Source of the DNA: RH-AL1 sp964244495
GTDB lineage: Bacteria > Pseudomonadota > Alphaproteobacteria > Rhizobiales > Beijerinckiaceae
Length of the DNA: 64,000 nt
Direction: 5' to 3'
Assembly: GCA_964244495.1 (NCBI GenBank)
Contig: CAXTIU010000002.1
Span: forward strand, 310,001-374,000
A program made the position numbers and the translations under genes. The notes beneath the pieces are model-generated. The model was not told the origin of the DNA. It made no database searches and worked only from the letters and a program-made list of their open reading frames with translations. Positions 9,138 through 19,551 of this stretch are shown here, one piece after another; within the stretch, counting starts at the first letter, position 1; every line of letters starts with the position of its first letter.

Positions 9138-9881
9138 ATGTTCGAAACGTTCAGCTATGATATCCCGACGGTCTTGCCTCCTGAGGCTCGAAACCACTGG
9201 GCGTTTATGGAATCGAACTCAGCTTCGGCTGTCATGCAAGCCGTATGTCCGAAGGAGTGGGCCGACATCGTCGAGTTTCTTTCTACCTATCGACTTGATC
9301 CTAACTCGTGGCTGAAGGCAGGTGGAAATCGAGGCGATATTGCTGAGGAAATTGATGGCGGCTTCTCGCGAAGAGGCTGGCGAGAGACCCGCTTAGACTT
9401 GGAAACGAGGGGCATTCTTTATTCCAAGGATGGTACGAAACTGATGGAGCTACCTCCTGTCTATCAGGAAGGGTACTTAGTCGACAATTTTAAGAACAGG
9501 ATCGTACTTGACGTCGAATGGAATGCCAAGGATGGAAATCTTGATCGGGACCTTGCAGCATACCGATCATGGTTTGAAGCTGGCGTCATATCGGCTGGAA
9601 TTATTGTTACTAAGGATCGCCTTGCTCTGCTTAAACTGGCGCGTAGCTTATGGCGCGAATATCAAGCGATCGTGCCTGAGGGACAGCGGTCGCAAGGACT
9701 TCCGATCGATCTAGCGACATCGACGGTAACAGCCTTCGACAAAGCGCAGCTTAGAGTTCGAAGGGGCGTTATGGGCTCGTGTCCGGTTTTGATCATTGCA
9801 GCCAACGAAAGGACGTGGAATGGCAAGCCATACCAGCCCACGTCAGATGATATCGATGGGCCGCTTAAGCGCCGCCTGTGA
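9138..9881 (+). CDS. type II restriction endonuclease, BglII/BstYI-like
   Basis: A 247-residue protein of lower GC than its surroundings. The central segment VDNFKNRIVLDVEWNAKDGN followed by LDRDLAAYRSWFE carries the acidic catalytic motif (Asp, eight residues, Asp-Val-Glu) of the BglII/BstYI endonuclease family, and the next strand AGIIVT and the conserved arginine-rich helix fit too. These enzymes cut RGATCY- or AGATCT-type sites; the site here is inferred only by family. The 3' end overlaps the convergent methyltransferase gene by 39 bases. The cognate protection is most likely provided by that neighbour. Confidence 0.8.
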   Translation: MFETFSYDIPTVLPPEARNHWAFMESNSASAVMQAVCPKEWADIVEFLSTYRLDPNSWLKAGGNRGDIAEEIDGGFSRRGWRETRLDLETRGILYSKDGTKLMELPPVYQEGYLVDNFKNRIVLDVEWNAKDGNLDRDLAAYRSWFEAGVISAGIIVTKDRLALLKLARSLWREYQAIVPEGQRSQGLPIDLATSTVTAFDKAQLRVRRGVMGSCPVLIIAANERTWNGKPYQPTSDDIDGPLKRRL

Positions 9882-10523
9882 GTGGTGCGCGTAAGTCTTC
9901 CACGTAGGCGCATAGCTTTCATCGGCTTGGTTCCCCCAAGTCTCCCACCGGTCACGCACACCGCGGCCAAACATCTCAAGAAATGGGCCGGGCGAACACG
10001 ACTCAATAAGGCCGTACTGCTCGTCAGGCTTGCGGCTGTGCTCGCGTTTCTGCGTCTGCATCATGTTCACTTGCCGGCGCCCTGGCGCTAAAGTACGAGC
10101 GTTCTTGCCTCGCACGCCAAATAGGACAAGCTCGGTCACGTTGCGAAAGTAGAAGCCCACACCTCGCCCATCCGAGCCGCCATCTTTCCGAATTTTATGC
10201 CAAACGACGTTACTTTTATAGCTAAAACCCCACGCCGCCATTACGGCCAGACCCTCTGGCAAAAGAGCATTCGGCACCCATAGGTACAAGTGTGATGGCG
10301 TATCGGCGATCTCCGCGACAGGGAGCGCTATTATTTCCGAAAGCTTCATAGTGGCATAGCGATTGAGTCGCCGGTGGCCTGGAGCTACCTTCCCCGTCGA
10401 GTTTTGGAAGTGCCATGGGGGGTCAGCCATGATCGTCTTAAAGCGACGCCCGTGCGCGAACGCTAGCAGGTCAGCAGATGCGTCAATGGGGTTTAGTGTC
10501 GGAGGCGTTAGATGCCGATTCAT
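9843..10523 (-). CDS. MT-A70 family DNA N6-adenine methyltransferase
   Basis: 226 residues, starting with the ATG at 10523. The catalytic DPPW motif is in RFKTIMADPPWHFQNS near residue 35; further family marks are the HLYLWVPNALLPEGL segment, SNVVWHKI and the GVRDRWETWGNQ end. MT-A70 proteins transfer methyl from S-adenosylmethionine to the N6 of adenine in DNA or RNA. Next to a type II endonuclease the likely job is protection of the host restriction site. It is convergent with the endonuclease and shares its last 39 bases. Codon use and GC are lower than in the flanks, consistent with recent transfer. Confidence 0.88.
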   Translation of the reverse strand: MNRHLTPPTLNPIDASADLLAFAHGRRFKTIMADPPWHFQNSTGKVAPGHRRLNRYATMKLSEIIALPVAEIADTPSHLYLWVPNALLPEGLAVMAAWGFSYKSNVVWHKIRKDGGSDGRGVGFYFRNVTELVLFGVRGKNARTLAPGRRQVNMMQTQKREHSRKPDEQYGLIESCSPGPFLEMFGRGVRDRWETWGNQADESYAPTWKTYAHHSQAALKRPIDII

Positions 10524-11055
10524 ACACTAACTTTCTGCTACGCGAGTCGGAGCGTCAAGGCGCCACAAGAACCATTAGGTCTTGATCATCAGGCCGTCCC
10601 CATAAAGCAGGAAAGCGTTCAAAAATATCGCTTCGCGCACCAATGTGCGGTTACCGTGACAGCCTACCAAAATCTTTTTCAGCGCACGAATGACAGTCGA
10701 ATATCGTTAGCGCACAGGGCGGCGCCACCAGGTTTTGTGGGCCGTTTGCGCGAATTTTGAGCGATCGCATACACCGTACGTGGACCGATGTCGCCGTTCG
10801 CCGACATCGGATCGCGCATGTCGCCGCTCGCGACGGAGGCGTGCTTTGGAGTCACCGAACGCCGACTCGGGTGCAACTGCGAGTCAGCACACGCTAACTT
10901 TGGCGAGGCTGGGTGTCAGCGAACGCGACAGGCCCCTGCGCCGGTAAGATAGCCTTATCAATGACTTGACTCCGGTCACCCTACCGGATAGACACCTTGA
11001 ACGCAAGCGACGGACGTCGGTGGCGACGCACCGACCATTTCGCGAGGCCGAGGCT
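10524..11055. other. non-coding right flank of the island with a hairpin
   Basis: About 530 bases with no protein I can support. The left part must hold the methyltransferase promoter. A perfect 9-base inverted repeat, CCGATGTCG at 10785-10793 and CGACATCGG at 10802-10810 with an 8-base loop, could form a hairpin, but no T-run follows it. GC rises to the genome level by about 11040, marking the right limit of the island. Confidence 0.5.
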
Positions 11056-12867
<1,812 letters not shown>

Positions 12868-13157
12868 GACGATGCTCTAGCGGACCGACGGCCCGAAGTC
12901 ACCGCATCCCCATCCGCCGGCGCGGCGATCCACGGGCTCACCTGCCCGAACTCGATCCCGGCGCGACGAGGCCGAGCGTGCCGACCGTCCGTCGATGATC
13001 TTGATCTGGCGTGAGCCGCGGGCGCCCGCACGACCCCCGGCCCATCGCACGTCGAAGGCGCGCATCGTTCTCCCCGGCGCATGCGCCTCGCCGCGACGTG
13101 TCGTCCGACGCCGAGGCCCGGCGCGAACGTTCGCCCGCGCCGACGACTTGCGTCGCC

Positions 13158-13739
13158 ATGGCCACCTTCTTCACCGCCGACACCCATTTCAGCGATCCCC
13201 ACATCCTGCGTCAGCGCGGGGAAACCTTCCGCTCGCTCGACAGCCACGACGAGACCACCGTCGCGCGCTGGAACGAGACGGTCGGCCCCGGCGACGATGT
13301 GTGGCACGTCGGCGACTTCGCGTCCGGCGCCAGCAGGGAACGCTGCCTCGCCGTGTTCGAGAGGCTCAACGGCATCAAGCGGCTGGTGCGCGGCAACCAT
13401 GACAGCAACCGGGTGCTCGACCTGCCCTGGGCGGAGCCGCCGTGCGAGACGCGGCGGCTGACGGTGACCGATGCGGCCGGCACGGAGTGGCGGCTGTTCC
13501 TGTCGCACTACGCCCACCGGGCGTGGCCGGGCCTGTGGCGCGGCACGCGGCACCTGTACGGCCACACGCACGCCCAGCTCGACGACACCCGCCGCTCCTG
13601 CGATGTCGGCGTCGATGCCTGGGACTACCGCCCGGTGGACCTGGCCGCCGTGCTCGCCCGCCAGGACGCGGCGGCGACGTGGCCGGAGGAGCTGGCGGCA
13701 CGCATGGATGCGCGATCGGGCGCCCGCGCGGGAGCGTGA
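13158..13739 (+). CDS. metallophosphoesterase (calcineurin-like)
   Basis: 193 residues from the ATG at 13158. All metal-site blocks of calcineurin-like phosphoesterases are present in order: FFTADTHFSDPH, VGDFA, RGNHDSN, LSHYAH and LYGHTHAQLDD. The family hydrolyses phosphomono- or diesters with two bound metals. The short form resembles YfcE-like or phage-type phosphoesterases; the substrate is unknown. No partner gene is evident: uup runs away on the other strand, and the LOV kinase begins about 200 bases downstream. Confidence 0.88.
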   Translation: MATFFTADTHFSDPHILRQRGETFRSLDSHDETTVARWNETVGPGDDVWHVGDFASGASRERCLAVFERLNGIKRLVRGNHDSNRVLDLPWAEPPCETRRLTVTDAAGTEWRLFLSHYAHRAWPGLWRGTRHLYGHTHAQLDDTRRSCDVGVDAWDYRPVDLAAVLARQDAAATWPEELAARMDARSGARAGA

Positions 13740-13945
13740 GGCGGATGATCCCCACCGGACCGGAGGGCAGCGGTCACGATGTCGCATCCGTCGGGGGTCC
13801 GGCCGATGGCAGCCAGCGGCATCGTCGCGGACGACGTGGCGCGCGGTCCCGTCCGCCGCCCGAACGATCCCGGTACGGTCGCACTATCCTTTGATGCTCG
13901 GCCGGCGCAGGGTAGGACATCGGCTTCAGCACTTCGGATCGATCA

Positions 13946-15097
13946 ATGGAACTGGACGACGCCTGGCTTCAAACGGACAGGCTGCACGCCGGCACCGGCA
14001 AGGGCGATCCCTTCGCGGCGGCGGTGCGCGCCACCCGCATGCCGATGATCATCACCGACCCGAAGCAGCACGACAATCCGATCGTCTTCGCCAACGACGC
14101 CTTCGTCCGCATGAGCGGCTACGCGCGCGACGAGCTGCTGGGCACCAACTGCCGCTTCCTCCAGGGTCCCGGCACGGACCCGGTGAAGGTCGCCGTGGTG
14201 CGCGAGGCGATCGAGAACAGGCGCGACGTCAGCGTCGACCTGCTGAACTATCGCAAGGACGGGACATCGTTCTGGAACGCGCTCTACGTCAGTCCCGTCT
14301 TCGACGAGGCGGGCGACCTCCAGTTCTACTTCGCGTCCCAGGTCGACATCACCGAGCGCAAGGCGGCGGAAACAGCGATCCGCGCCGCCAAGGAGCATTT
14401 CGAGGCGGTGTTCCAGGAACGCACGGCGGATCTGCGCGCCGCGCTCGCGGGGCTGGAGGACGCCAACGCGCGCCTGTCGCTCGCCGTCGACACGAAGACC
14501 GCCCTGCTCCACGAGGTCGACCATCGCGTCAAGAACAACCTCCAGATGGTGTCCTCGCTGATCCTGCTGCAGACCCGCACGATCGGCGACGAGGGCACGC
14601 GGCGCTCGCTCAAGGAGATGCTGACGCGCATCGAGGCGCTGGGCACGGTGCACCGCCGGCTGTACCAGTCCGACGACGTCACCCGCTTCGATGTCGGCGA
14701 GTTCGTGCGCGACCTCGTCACCGACTTGGCCGGCGTCGGCGCCCGCGAGCGGATCACCCTGGCCTTCGATCTGGCCAAGGTCGAGATCCCGGCGGAGCAC
14801 GCGGCGCCGCTCGCGCTCATCGTCAACGAGGTGGTCACCAACGCGCTCAAGCACGCTTTCCCGGACACCCGCCACGGCACCCTTTCCACGGACGTGGCGC
14901 GCCTCGGCGACACCCTGCGCATCGTCGTCGCCGACGACGGCGTCGGCGAGAACGTGACCGGCCTCTCGGCCACCTCGTTCGGGACGTCGCTGGTCCGTAC
15001 GCTGAGCCGCCAGTTGCAGGCCGTCGTGAGCTGGTCCAATAACAGGCCCGGCACGCGCGTCGTGATCGATCTACCGGCCGGGGACGTCGCATCGTGA
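13946..15097 (+). CDS. LOV-domain blue-light sensor histidine kinase, HWE/HisKA_2 type (first copy)
   Basis: 383 residues, soluble. Residues ~20-140 form a LOV-type PAS domain with the photoactive motif GTNCRFLQG (Cys69), so an FMN-cysteinyl photoswitch is expected. A helical linker follows, then the dimerisation/phosphoacceptor segment LLHEVDHRVKNNLQM (His193) and an ATPase domain with IVNEVVTNALKHAF and VADDGVGENV. The layout is that of Caulobacter LovK. The stop overlaps the start of the response regulator by four bases (GTGA), so the two are cotranslated. A paralogous pair lies at 40979-42557. Confidence 0.92.
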   Translation: MELDDAWLQTDRLHAGTGKGDPFAAAVRATRMPMIITDPKQHDNPIVFANDAFVRMSGYARDELLGTNCRFLQGPGTDPVKVAVVREAIENRRDVSVDLLNYRKDGTSFWNALYVSPVFDEAGDLQFYFASQVDITERKAAETAIRAAKEHFEAVFQERTADLRAALAGLEDANARLSLAVDTKTALLHEVDHRVKNNLQMVSSLILLQTRTIGDEGTRRSLKEMLTRIEALGTVHRRLYQSDDVTRFDVGEFVRDLVTDLAGVGARERITLAFDLAKVEIPAEHAAPLALIVNEVVTNALKHAFPDTRHGTLSTDVARLGDTLRIVVADDGVGENVTGLSATSFGTSLVRTLSRQLQAVVSWSNNRPGTRVVIDLPAGDVAS

Positions 15098-15546
15098 GCG
15101 AGCATCGACCATTGTCCGTCCTCGTCGTCGAGGATCAGGCCCTGCTGGCGATGGAGTTGCAGTACCTGATCGAGGATGCGGGGCACAGCGTGGTCGGCTG
15201 GGCGTCCTGCTTCGCGGAAGCCGCCGGCATCGTCGGTGAAGGCCGCGCGCCGCCCGACCTCGCCTTCGTCGACATCCATCTCGCCGACGGGGTGACCGGC
15301 ACGGTGGTCGCCGCCCACCTCCAGACGCGCGGCGTCGGCGTCGTCTACATGACGGCGAACGCGAAGCGCATCCCGCCCGACTTCGCCGGCGCCATCGGCG
15401 TGATGGCCAAGCCCTACACGTCGACGAGCGTGGTGGCGGCGCTCGACTTCCTGCACCTGGGGGTGCGCAACCCGCCACCCTGCCGCGCCCTGCCGGCCGG
15501 GCTGCGGTTGTCGCCGCGCTACAAGGAAAGCTGGGCGACCCACTAG
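15094..15546 (+). CDS. single-domain response regulator paired with the LOV kinase (LovR-like)
   Basis: 150 residues, GTG start inside the kinase stop codon. It is a receiver domain alone: acidic pocket VVEDQ, phosphoacceptor Asp60 in AFVDIHLADG, and Lys in VMAKPYTS; there is no DNA-binding domain. After the receiver comes a tail of about 30 residues with VRNPPP and LRLSP, and a similar tail occurs in the paralogue at 40979. By analogy with LovR it probably accepts phosphate from its kinase and acts by phosphate flow or protein contact rather than on DNA. Confidence 0.88.
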   Translation: MSEHRPLSVLVVEDQALLAMELQYLIEDAGHSVVGWASCFAEAAGIVGEGRAPPDLAFVDIHLADGVTGTVVAAHLQTRGVGVVYMTANAKRIPPDFAGAIGVMAKPYTSTSVVAALDFLHLGVRNPPPCRALPAGLRLSPRYKESWATH

Positions 15547-15630
15547 CCGCGCCGGTTGCCCGCCCGCCCGTTCCGTGCTGTCTGCCCCCGATCCCACCGT
15601 TCCGCCACAGAGGCCGGGCAGAGCAAGACC

Positions 15631-18276
15631 ATGACCAGCGAGCGCTACAACGCGCGCGAGGCCGAACCGCACTGGCAGCGCGTTTGGGACGAGCGCGGCA
15701 TCTTCCGAACGGGCGACGCGCCGTCGGACAAGCCGAAATATTACGTGCTGGAAATGTTCCCGTACCCGTCGGGGCGCATCCACATGGGGCACGTGCGCAA
15801 CTACGCGATGGGCGACGTGGTGGCGCGCTACCGTCGCGCCAAGGGCTACGACGTGCTGCACCCGATGGGCTGGGACGCCTTCGGCCTGCCGGCGGAGAAC
15901 GCGGCGCGCGACAGCGGCCGCTCGCCCGCCGCCTGGACCCGCGCCAACATCGCGACCATGCGCGCCCAGCTGCAAAGCATGGGGCTCTCGCTCGACTGGT
16001 CGCGCGAGGTCGCCACCTGCGACCCCTCCTACACCAAGCACCAGCAGCGCCTCTTCCTCGACTTCCTCGCGGCGGGGCTGGTCGACCGCAAGCAGGCCAA
16101 GGTGAACTGGGACCCGGTCGACATGACCGTGCTCGCCAACGAGCAGGTGATCGACGGCCGGGGCTGGCGCTCCGGCGCCCCCGTCGAGCAGCGCGAGCTG
16201 ACGCAATGGTTCCTGCGCATCGGGCTGTTCGCGCCCGACCTGCTCGCCGGCCTCGACACGCTGGAGCGCTGGCCGGAGAAGGTCCGGGTGATGCAGCGCA
16301 ACTGGATCGGCCGCTCGGAAGGCCTGCGCGTGCGCTTCGCGCTGGCGCCCGACGTCGCCTTCGGGCACGACGAGGTCGAGGTCTACACGACGCGCCCCGA
16401 CACGCTGTTCGGGGCGAGCTTCCTCGCCATCGCCGCCGACCATCCCCTCGCGCGCGCCGCCGCCGCCACCGATCCCGCGCTCGCCGCCTTCGTGGCCGAG
16501 TGCCGGGCGATGGGCACCTCGGCCGCGGCGATCGAGACGGCGGAGAAACGCGGCCACGACACCGGGCTCACCGTCGCGCACCCGTTCGACGCGGGCTGGC
16601 GCCTGCCGGTCTACGTCGCCAACTTCGTGCTGATGGACTACGGCACCGGGGCCGTCTTCGGCTGCCCGGCGCACGACCAGCGCGACCTCGACTTCGCGCG
16701 GGCCTACGGCCTCGGCGCGACGGCGGTCGTCTGCCCGCCGGACGCCGACCCCGCCACCTTCACGGTCGGCGACGAGGCGTTCGACGGCGAAGGACGCCTC
16801 GTCAACTCGCGCTTCCTCGACGGCATGACGGTTCCCGAGGCCAAGGCCGAGGTGGCGCGCCGGCTCGAGCGGGAAACGCTCGGCGGCAGGCCCGTCGCCG
16901 AGCGGCAGGTCAACTACCGCCTGCGCGACTGGGGCATCTCGCGCCAGCGCTACTGGGGCTGCCCGATCCCGGTCATCCACTGCGAGCGGTGCGGCGCCGT
17001 GCCGGTGCCGGTCGCCGACCTGCCGGTGGTGCTGCCCGACGACGTCACCTTCGACCTGCCCGGCAACCCGCTCGACCGCCACCCGACGTGGCGCGACGTG
17101 CCCTGCCCCCGGTGCGGCGGCGCCGGCCGGCGCGAGACGGACACGATGGACACGTTCGTCGACTCGTCCTGGTACTTCCTGCGCTTCACCGACCCTTGGA
17201 ACGAGGCGGCGCCGACCGACGCCGGGGCGGTGGCGCGCTGGATGCCGGTCGATCAGTACATCGGCGGCATCGAGCACGCGATCCTGCACCTGCTCTACGC
17301 CCGCTTCTTCACCCGGGCGATGGCGGCCACCGAGCACGCCGGCGCCGGCGACGCCTTGGTCCGCGAACCCTTCGCCGGCCTGTTCACGCAAGGCATGGTC
17401 AACCACGAGACCTACAGGGACGCGGCCGGGCAGTGGGTGGCGCCGGCCGCGCTGCGCTTCGAGGGCACCGGCGAGGCGCGGCGCGCCCACAAGCTCGCGG
17501 ACGGCGCGGCGGTGACGATCGGCCCGATCGAGAAGATGTCGAAGTCGAAGAAGAACATCGTCGACCCCGACGAGATCATCGCGACCTTCGGCGCCGACAC
17601 CGCGCGGTGGTTCATGCTGTCGGATTCGCCGCCCGAGCGCGACGTGGTCTGGACGGAGGACGGCGTGCAGGCGGCGGCCAAGTTCGCGCAGCGCCTGTGG
17701 CGCCTCGTCGGCGAGCTGGCCGGTGCCGCCGCGTCGCCCGGCACGCCGGTCCCGGCGAGCGTCGGGCCGGCGGCGGCGGAGGTGCGCAAGGCCGCCCACG
17801 GCGCGCTGCTCGCCTTCGGCGACGACATCGAGCAGCTGCGCTTCAACCGGGGGGTCGCGCGCATCTACGATCTCGCCAACAAGCTGTCGGCCGCGCTGGG
17901 CGGCGTCGAGACCCCGGCGATCGGCGACGACCTGCGCTTCGCCTTCCGCGAGGCGGCGGACATCCTCGTCCAGCTGTTCGCCCCGATGATGCCGCATCTC
18001 GCCGAGAGTTGCTGGAAAACACTCGGTCACGAGGATCTGGTCGCGCTGTCGCCCTGGCCCGCCGGCGACCCGAGCCTCGTTAAGGAAGACGTGATAGTCT
18101 TGCCGGTGCAGGTGAACGGGAAGAAACGGGCCGACGTGACGGTGGGGCGCGAGGCGAGCCAGGATGAGATCAGGGCTGCGACGCTGGCGCTCGACCCCGT
18201 GCGGCGCGCCATGGAGGGACGCCCGGTGAAGAAGTTCATCGTCGTCCCGCAGAGGATCGTGAATGTCGTGGTGTGA
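15631..18276 (+). CDS. leuS: leucyl-tRNA synthetase
   Basis: 881 residues, full length. It charges tRNA-Leu in the cytoplasm. The class I HIGH-type motif is HMGH in YPSGRIHMGHVRNYAMGD, and the KMSKS loop is EKMSKSKKN. The editing (CP1) domain with TRPDTLFGASFLA lies between them, and a C-terminal domain closes with PVKKFIVVPQRIVNVVV. The start is the ATG at 15631; the frame is open a little further upstream without similarity. The 3' end overlaps lptE by 14 bases, an arrangement common in alphaproteobacteria. Confidence 0.98.
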   Translation: MTSERYNAREAEPHWQRVWDERGIFRTGDAPSDKPKYYVLEMFPYPSGRIHMGHVRNYAMGDVVARYRRAKGYDVLHPMGWDAFGLPAENAARDSGRSPAAWTRANIATMRAQLQSMGLSLDWSREVATCDPSYTKHQQRLFLDFLAAGLVDRKQAKVNWDPVDMTVLANEQVIDGRGWRSGAPVEQRELTQWFLRIGLFAPDLLAGLDTLERWPEKVRVMQRNWIGRSEGLRVRFALAPDVAFGHDEVEVYTTRPDTLFGASFLAIAADHPLARAAAATDPALAAFVAECRAMGTSAAAIETAEKRGHDTGLTVAHPFDAGWRLPVYVANFVLMDYGTGAVFGCPAHDQRDLDFARAYGLGATAVVCPPDADPATFTVGDEAFDGEGRLVNSRFLDGMTVPEAKAEVARRLERETLGGRPVAERQVNYRLRDWGISRQRYWGCPIPVIHCERCGAVPVPVADLPVVLPDDVTFDLPGNPLDRHPTWRDVPCPRCGGAGRRETDTMDTFVDSSWYFLRFTDPWNEAAPTDAGAVARWMPVDQYIGGIEHAILHLLYARFFTRAMAATEHAGAGDALVREPFAGLFTQGMVNHETYRDAAGQWVAPAALRFEGTGEARRAHKLADGAAVTIGPIEKMSKSKKNIVDPDEIIATFGADTARWFMLSDSPPERDVVWTEDGVQAAAKFAQRLWRLVGELAGAAASPGTPVPASVGPAAAEVRKAAHGALLAFGDDIEQLRFNRGVARIYDLANKLSAALGGVETPAIGDDLRFAFREAADILVQLFAPMMPHLAESCWKTLGHEDLVALSPWPAGDPSLVKEDVIVLPVQVNGKKRADVTVGREASQDEIRAATLALDPVRRAMEGRPVKKFIVVPQRIVNVVV

Positions 18277-18847
18277 GGGCGGAACGCGGAAGGGGACGGC
18301 GGCCAGGGTCCCGCGTGGCGCGACGCGGTGGCTGCGCCGCTGCCTGCCGCTGGCCGCCGCCCTGCCCCTCGCCGGTTGCTTCCAGCCGCTCTACGGCCAG
18401 TTCGCCGACGGCGGTCCCGGACTGCAGAACGAGCTGCAGGCGATCGCGATCGAGCCGATCCCGGACCGCATCGGGCACTACCTCGGCGACGACCTCGTGT
18501 TCGATCTCAACGGCACCGGCTCGCACGTGACGCCGAAGTACCGCCTGTTCGTCAACCTCACGGAGGGGGTGCAGACGCCGCTCATCGATACGGTGAGCGG
18601 CCGGGCGAGTTCGGCGACGGTGGTCATCAACGCCAACTACCGCCTGGTCACCGCCGACACAGGCCTGCCGTTGACCAAGGGCACGGCCTTCGTGTTCAAG
18701 AGTTACGATCGCACCAGCGAGCGCTTCGCCAACATCCGCGCCGCGCGCGACGCCGAGATCCAGGACGCCAAGCAGCTGTCCGACCAGTTGCGTATCCGTC
18801 TCGCCGCCTTCCTCACCGATTTCAGGAAGCCGCGCGTAGGAAATTAG
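18263..18847 (+). CDS. lptE: LPS-assembly lipoprotein LptE
   Basis: 194 residues. After a basic N-terminus (RWLRR) comes a hydrophobic signal ending in the lipobox LAGC (Cys ~39), so it is a lipoprotein. The mature part, beginning FQPLYG, is the typical LptE opening; LptE plugs the LptD barrel in the outer membrane and helps deliver lipopolysaccharide to the cell surface. The 14-base overlap with leuS and position upstream of holA match the conserved leuS-lptE-holA order. Confidence 0.88.
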   Translation: MSWCEGGTRKGTAARVPRGATRWLRRCLPLAAALPLAGCFQPLYGQFADGGPGLQNELQAIAIEPIPDRIGHYLGDDLVFDLNGTGSHVTPKYRLFVNLTEGVQTPLIDTVSGRASSATVVINANYRLVTADTGLPLTKGTAFVFKSYDRTSERFANIRAARDAEIQDAKQLSDQLRIRLAAFLTDFRKPRVGN

Positions 18848-18929
18848 CCGGAAGCCCGTTCTGCCCGTGACGATGGGTTGGCCGCACGGACCTCCGATCG
18901 TCGCCCGGTCACACGTCGAAGGATCTTTC

Positions 18930-19193
18930 ATGCGTTCTCTGCTCATCGCCGCCGTTGCCTCGCTCGCGGTCGGGACCGCATCGGCCGAGGCCATGCCCAG
19001 CGAAGCCGCCTCCGGCATCGGTGCCGCTCCGCAGGTGACCCTCGTCGCCGAGGGTTGTGGCCCCGGCTTCCGTCGCGGCTTCCTCGGCCGCTGCGTTCCC
19101 TTCAGGGGCGGGTTCGATCGTCCCGTGGTCGCGGGGCCGCGTTGCTTCATCCGCGACACGGGCTTCGGTCCCCGGCGCGTCTGCCGCTACTGA
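18930..19193 (+). CDS. small secreted cysteine/arginine-rich protein
   Basis: 87 residues from the ATG at 18930, with a GAAGGA box ahead of it. A signal peptide (MRSLLIAAVASLAVGTASA) is followed by a short mature part with GCGPGFRRGFLGRCVPF and a final Cys-containing RRVCRY. Small secreted proteins of this Gly/Arg/Cys type are common in Rhizobiales, but I know no function. It sits between lptE and holA, which are usually adjacent, so it is an insertion into a conserved order. Confidence 0.7.
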   Translation: MRSLLIAAVASLAVGTASAEAMPSEAASGIGAAPQVTLVAEGCGPGFRRGFLGRCVPFRGGFDRPVVAGPRCFIRDTGFGPRRVCRY

Positions 19194-19315
19194 TCGCGGC
19201 TACCGGCTGGCCGGATGCCGACGGCGGTCGCGGGCGTGGAAGCGTCGGCCCGGGCGGTGCGCAGCGGCTTTCGGAAGGCGCCGATGCGGCAAAAGGGGAT
19301 CACGGCATCGTGCCG

Positions 19316-19365
19316 CGTCCCCGACGCGGCCTGACGCTGGAGGGGACCTCGCCGCGTCGGGGACG
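19316..19365. repeat. 15-base perfect inverted repeat (strong GC hairpin)
   Basis: CGTCCCCGACGCGGC at 19316-19330 pairs exactly with 19351-19365 across a 20-base loop. Each arm region is itself partly self-complementary (CCGCGTC and GACGCGG around 19314-19329). No T-run follows, so this is not a textbook terminator. It fills part of the 358-base gap before holA, in which I see no other feature. Confidence 0.7.
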
Positions 19366-19551
19366 AGCCGAGGCGCCGCGTGAGGCGACGCCGGACGCGG
19401 GGGCGATCCGCATGGTCGCTCCGCCCGCATGATCGCCCAGCGGGCGAGGGCGGGGCCGCTCGGCGGGTGACCACCGCCCGCGAGGCGCCGACCGTCTCGC
19501 CGACGGCGGCGATCCTTGCGGTGCCTGGATCGGGGAAGAATGGGGATCGGC

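Noticed and set aside
10679..10876. A 65-codon minus-strand frame containing GDIGPRTVYAIAQN, at first suggestive of a recombinase end.
   Set aside because: The similarity covers too few residues, and the frame spans the hairpin at 10785-10810.
9051..10905. Direct repeats at the island ends: CTAATTTTGGCG at 9051 and CTAACTTTGGCG at 10894.
   Set aside because: Eleven of twelve bases match, but the length is too short to exclude chance and no target duplication or integrase is found.
14326..18030. A 1,234-codon open frame on the minus strand opposite leuS and the LOV kinase.
   Set aside because: It is antisense to two clearly conserved genes, has Arg/His/Val-rich low-complexity translation and no family character; it is an effect of high GC.
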